8,990 nt of DNA from an uncultured Caulobacterales bacterium. Its GTDB lineage: Bacteria; Pseudomonadota; Alphaproteobacteria; Caulobacterales; Maricaulaceae. The notes under the pieces were generated by a model. It had not been told where the DNA came from. It ran no database searches and saw nothing but the letters and a program-made list of their open reading frames with translations. Made by a program: the position numbers and the translations under genes. Location: NCBI GenBank assembly GCA_938007945.1, contig CALLME010000148.1, forward strand, positions 1-8,990. Reading direction: 5' to 3'. Positions 6,021-8,990 of this stretch are shown piece after piece (position 1 is the first letter of the stretch; every line of letters begins with the position of its first letter).

Positions 6021-6485
6021 ATGGAATATTTACACACAATGATCCGGGTCAGCGATATTGACGCGAGCTTAAAATTTTATTGTGACGGTTTGGGTCTTAA
6101 AAATGTGCGCCGCTATGATAATGAAGAGGCACGGTTTTCACTCATTTTTCTCGCAAGCCCAGATGATTTAAAGCGCGCGGGCCTGACAGGGGCCGAACGG
6201 CCATTGCCGCCTGGTCTGCCGATGATTGAACTGACCTATAATTGGGATGAGAACGGCTATAATGAGGGTCGCAATTTTGGCCATCTCGCTTACCGCGTCG
6301 AAAATGTTTACGAGATTTGTCAAAAGCTGATGGATATGGGGATTACAATTTCTCGCCCACCGCGTGATGGTCATATGGCCTTTGTGCGTTCACCTGATAA
6401 TATTTCAATCGAGCTATTGCAAAAGGGCGATCACCTGCCGCCCGCTTCGCCGTGGAAAGACATGGAAAATAACGGCAGCTGGTAG
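6021..6485 (+). CDS. gloA: Glyoxalase I (lactoylglutathione lyase), VOC superfamily
   Basis: A 154-residue protein that should isomerise the hemithioacetal of methylglyoxal and glutathione to S-lactoylglutathione in the cytoplasm, detoxifying methylglyoxal. It starts MEYLHTMIRV like E. coli GloA. All four metal ligands are in place: His5 (LHTMIRV), Glu70 (IELTYNW), His88 (FGHLAYRV) and Glu131 (ISIELLQ). It differs from E. coli GloA (135 residues) by an insertion of roughly 14 residues before the second ligand (ASPDDLKRAGLTGAERPLPP, 45-64). It also has a shorter loop before the last strand, where the usual KGGTTVIAF segment is reduced to DGHMAFV (117-122), and a longer C-terminal tail. AAAAGGG ending at 6010 lies 10 bases before the ATG. 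The ATG abuts the stop of the membrane-protein gene. A related VOC-fold enzyme with another thiol substrate cannot be excluded. Confidence 0.93.
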   Translation: MEYLHTMIRVSDIDASLKFYCDGLGLKNVRRYDNEEARFSLIFLASPDDLKRAGLTGAERPLPPGLPMIELTYNWDENGYNEGRNFGHLAYRVENVYEICQKLMDMGITISRPPRDGHMAFVRSPDNISIELLQKGDHLPPASPWKDMENNGSW

Positions 6486-6500
6486 GCGCTATTCCTCCAA

Positions 6501-6530
6501 AAATAAACCCGCCAATGTGCGGATTTATTT
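6501..6530. terminator. Bidirectional hairpin terminator between convergent genes
   Basis: AAATAAACCCGC (6501-6512) pairs with GCGGATTTATTT (6519-6530) around the loop CAATGT, giving a 12-bp stem with one mismatch. The A/T-rich outer stem provides a U-rich 3' end on both strands. It sits 15 bases after the glyoxalase stop and 22 bases beyond the stop of the minus-strand DUF6481-like gene, so it probably serves both. Confidence 0.8.
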
Positions 6531-6552
6531 AGGATAATTATCAACTGAAAAC

Positions 6553-6891
6553 CTAGCGGCGTTTGCGAGCTGCATAGCGGGCATCTCGACGCGCTTTCTG
6601 CGCCGCAGCCAAATCAGCTTTGGCTTTCTCAGCGGCGGCGGCGGCAAGTTCGGCCTTACGCGCTTCTTCAGCTTCAATCGCGGCCTGTTCGGCAGCTTTC
6701 TTGGCTCGTTCCGCCTCTTTTTTGGCTTCGCGTTCGGCGCGGGCCTCATTGATCTTGGCGCGCTCTTCTAGCTTTTTAGCCAAGGCGGCCTCATCAAGCT
6801 GCTTCTCTTTGGCGCGCTTGAGCATTTCAAGTTTTGCCGCTTTTTGTTCTTTCAAACGGTCCGTAAAGTTATGGCCGGGGAACCCTGACAT
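6553..6891 (-). CDS. DUF6481-like small charged helical protein
   Basis: 112 residues, almost all helix-forming. It starts MSGFPGHNFTDRLKEQKAAK, continues as an Ala/Lys/Glu/Arg-rich rod (about 13-95), and ends KARRDARYAARKRR. The 'short N-terminal motif - charged Ala-rich helix - RDARYAARK tail' matches my memory of the alphaproteobacterial DUF6481 family, which has no assigned biochemical function. The basic C-terminus would suit contact with nucleic acid or ribosomes, but that is inference. There is no signal peptide or membrane segment. GAGG lies 5 bases before the ATG. It is on the same strand as the kinase gene 122 bp upstream and is probably a separate transcript. It shares the charged-helix style of the protease coiled coil but is not homologous in any way I can show. 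Confidence 0.8.
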   Translation of the reverse strand: MSGFPGHNFTDRLKEQKAAKLEMLKRAKEKQLDEAALAKKLEERAKINEARAEREAKKEAERAKKAAEQAAIEAEEARKAELAAAAAEKAKADLAAAQKARRDARYAARKRR

Positions 6892-7013
6892 GTAATCCTC
6901 ATAAGTTAGGTGATTTATAGGGGCTTACATACACATTTCGCGAGGATTTTAAAGGAGAGATTTCCGTGCCGGTCTAATAAACACAGGTGAGGGTATCAGC
7001 GGGCGTAGCTTAG
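6892..7013. promoter_or_regulatory. Intergenic region upstream of the DUF6481-like gene
   Basis: A 122-bp gap between two minus-strand genes. Next to the DUF6481-like start there is a clear ribosome-binding site on the minus strand (TGAGGATTAC before ATG). TATAAA (complement of 6914-6919) could be a -10 box, but I see no TTGACA-like element 16-18 bp upstream of it. No intrinsic terminator for the kinase gene is visible, so read-through cannot be ruled out. Confidence 0.3.
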
Positions 7014-8990
7014 TTAAGCGCGCTTGCGTGGCTGCGCATCTTCAGCCGTCATGTCGCGGTGAGCGACTTGTCGTCTGACAAAGCGGATGCTGTCAATCAG
7101 TTCCGTTGCGATGATCGGCTTGGTAAGAAAAATATTGGCGCCTGCCGCCATGCACTGCGCGTTGGTCTCCGCCGTTGCGTCAGCCGTCAGGGCAATAATC
7201 GGCACGCGTGAATTGCGCCCGCCTTCACTGCGAATAAGGCGAGTGGCTTCTATGCCGTCCATTTCTGGCATCCGAATATCCATCAGAACGACATCAAAAT
7301 CTTGGGTACGCAAAGCCGTTAGCGCATGTTGCCCATTATCAGCACATGCGATGGCACAGCCTTCGGGCTCCAGGAAAATCTTCATCACGTCTTGATTGGA
7401 CGGTACGTCCTCAACAATCAAAATCCTTATATTTTCTAAGCTGTCTAAATTTGGGCTGGGTGAGGTGTCTAGTGAGGGAGGCTCTAACACCTCTGGCGCA
7501 ACCTCATCTTCAAGCACGATATTGAGACTTTCAGCGTCTTTAGTTTCACTGTCTAAACGCGTCTGTAGGCTTTCCAGCAGAGGGTTTGAGGAGGGTGGCG
7601 CGAACCTTTTAGACATAATTTCATCGTCTTCGAACAATGCATCCATCGTATCAAGCAATTTAGCGTCGGAACTGGCATTGGCCAAAATAGTGAGCGTAAA
7701 TTCGGAGCCCGCGCCTACACGAGACGTCACGACGAGATCTCCGTCCATCATACGCGCCAAGCTGCGCGTAATCGCAAGCCCTAAACCCGAGCCGCCATAT
7801 TGCCGCGTGATTGAGCTATCGGCTTGCACGAAGGGTTTAAAAAGGTTGTCCTGCACATCTTTGCGAATGCCCATGCCCGTATCGGCGACGATTACCGTCA
7901 GCTGGCTTTTGGCCTCCGCTTCAAGATATTCTGCGGTGATGTGCATATGAACGCGCCCGGTAGATGTGAATTTTGCAGCATTAGAGACGAGATTATTAAT
8001 GCATTGCCTAAGGCGGAGCGGATCAAATGTGAGAAAATCGGGCACAGATTTATCAACGTGGCTAGTAAAAATAACGCCTTTACCTTCAATAGTCGGGCGC
8101 CAAAGCATGTCGATACTGTCAATCACTTCGCGCACATTCGTGTTCTCAGGAAAAACGTCCATTTCATCTGCATCAATTCGTGACATATCTAATATTTGCT
8201 CCACAAGGCGCAACAAATCCTGACCGGAATTGTTGATGATGCCAATTTTACGGCGCAAATCGAGTGACGGCGCCGTGCGAGATAATAAATCAGCAATTCC
8301 TATAATACCGTTAAGAGGTGTACGAAGCTCATGACTGATGACGGCAAGGAATTGCGACTTGGCCTGTTCGCCAGCCAAGGCCGCTTCCGCCGCAATCGCG
8401 AGCTTTTTATCCGTGCGAGAGCGGTAGAACATAAAGGCGGCCGAAAGTATGGCGGCTATGGCAAGCATTAAGACGATAAATAAACCGCGTCTAAAAGCGT
8501 CAACACGGTGCTGTAGCGCTTCCTGCTCTAGGCGAAACATTTCCGCGCGCGCCTCCTCACGCTCCGCTTCGCGCGCTTTATTGTTTTCAAGATTGGCGAG
8601 CAGGGTAGCGGTGTCTGTGTTGTTGGATTTAATAATGCGTTGAATCGATAATTCTGCATGACGGTCTAGGTTAAAGAATGTTTCTTTCGCATCACCCCGC
8701 GCCATGGCGATTAAGCCCTGAGCTTTGTAAATTTCATTATATGGAAATGAAGTTTCATCCCCTTGCGTCGCGATATCTTTTTTAAATTTGATAAGCTTTC
8801 TTTCAGCAACATCGGCGCGCCCTACAGCTGCCAATGATTGTATCTCCATGGCTCTCAGATAATTCGCTATGGCGACATTTTCAGCTTTGATTAGTCCTTT
8901 TTGAGAAATCTTAAGCGCTCGCTCAAATTCGCCCAATCGTACGAGCGTAATGGCAGCCCGCATTTCAACGAGACCAGGCGTGTCTGAGGG
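7014..8990 (-). CDS. Hybrid sensor histidine kinase/response regulator (partial; N-terminus outside the window)
   Basis: The frame is open to the right edge, nine codons beyond the first in-window Met (at 8963), so the N-terminus is missing. Numbering is from that Met. Residues 1-110 are helical, TPR-like (LVRLGEFERALKISQKGLIK), and probably form an extracytoplasmic sensor. A charged helix at 118-155 leads to one membrane helix at 160-180 (LFIVLMLAIAAILSAAFMFY). The HisKA phosphoacceptor is His211 in AVISHELRTPLNG. The ATPase domain shows the N box NNLVSNAAKF (323-332), G1 DTGMGI (361-366), F box FKPF (375-378) and G2 GGSGLGLAIT (390-399). An acidic, Pro/Ser-rich linker (about 431-510) precedes a receiver domain with Glu518/Asp519, phosphoacceptor Asp562 (VVLMDIRMPEMDG), Thr593 and Lys615. 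There is no HPt domain, so phosphate probably passes to a separate HPt protein. The signal is unknown. Confidence 0.95.
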   Translation of the reverse strand, partial: PSDTPGLVEMRAAITLVRLGEFERALKISQKGLIKAENVAIANYLRAMEIQSLAAVGRADVAERKLIKFKKDIATQGDETSFPYNEIYKAQGLIAMARGDAKETFFNLDRHAELSIQRIIKSNNTDTATLLANLENNKAREAEREEARAEMFRLEQEALQHRVDAFRRGLFIVLMLAIAAILSAAFMFYRSRTDKKLAIAAEAALAGEQAKSQFLAVISHELRTPLNGIIGIADLLSRTAPSLDLRRKIGIINNSGQDLLRLVEQILDMSRIDADEMDVFPENTNVREVIDSIDMLWRPTIEGKGVIFTSHVDKSVPDFLTFDPLRLRQCINNLVSNAAKFTSTGRVHMHITAEYLEAEAKSQLTVIVADTGMGIRKDVQDNLFKPFVQADSSITRQYGGSGLGLAITRSLARMMDGDLVVTSRVGAGSEFTLTILANASSDAKLLDTMDALFEDDEIMSKRFAPPSSNPLLESLQTRLDSETKDAESLNIVLEDEVAPEVLEPPSLDTSPSPNLDSLENIRILIVEDVPSNQDVMKIFLEPEGCAIACADNGQHALTALRTQDFDVVLMDIRMPEMDGIEATRLIRSEGGRNSRVPIIALTADATAETNAQCMAAGANIFLTKPIIATELIDSIRFVRRQVAHRDMTAEDAQPRKRA

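Noticed and set aside
6620..6895. Plus-strand Ala/Ser-rich frame opposite the DUF6481-like gene
   Set aside because: The Ala/Ser pattern is the complement of an Ala/Lys/Glu/Arg-rich helix, and there is no independent evidence for it.
6999..7019. tRNA-like 5' end (GCGGGCGTAGCTTAGTTAAGC)
   Set aside because: It looks like an acceptor arm and D-arm, but no anticodon arm, TTCGA-type T-arm or complementary 3' acceptor strand follows, and it overlaps the kinase stop codon.

Overview
The window looks like chromosomal DNA from an alphaproteobacterium. The codon usage is moderately GC-rich and the intergenic gaps are short and AT-richer. There is a small Ala/Lys/Arg/Glu-rich protein of the DUF6481 type, a family I associate with Alphaproteobacteria, and a CRP/FNR regulator. 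A Hyphomonadaceae/Maricaulales-like marine lineage is my guess, but nothing here proves it. I see no insertion sequence, integrase, CRISPR array, rRNA or tRNA.

Layout from left to right: (i) the 3' end of a plus-strand gene (to 122) and its hairpin terminator. (ii) A long minus-strand gene (167-2962) for a multidomain exported or membrane-anchored trypsin-like serine protease with a TolA-like charged helix and a C-terminal helix-hairpin-helix domain. (iii) A divergent plus-strand gene (3089-4699) for a TPR protein. Its middle resembles the Rossmann/SLOG-like region found in bacterial TPR proteins that end in a nucleotide cyclase, and its C-terminus looks like a decayed cyclase domain. (iv) A minus-strand CRP/FNR-family regulator (4709-5362) that converges on the TPR gene and has replaced most cAMP-contact residues. 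(v) A plus-strand pair, a three-helix membrane protein (5481-6020) directly abutting a glyoxalase I (6021-6485), closed by a bidirectional hairpin. (vi) A minus-strand DUF6481-like charged helical protein (6553-6891). (vii) A minus-strand hybrid histidine kinase with an N-terminal helical-repeat sensor region, one transmembrane helix and a C-terminal receiver domain. It runs off the right edge (7014-8990).

The most unusual content lies between 167 and 5500. A multidomain protease sits head to head with a TPR/SLOG-like/pseudocyclase protein, which suggests, without proving, a signalling or stress/conflict module. The adjacent CRP-like gene is bracketed by a 19-bp direct repeat (18/19 identical). 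One repeat copy contains a perfect dyad TAACA-N5-TGTTA, which could be an operator or the scar of a rearrangement. The right half of the window reads as ordinary housekeeping and signalling genes.
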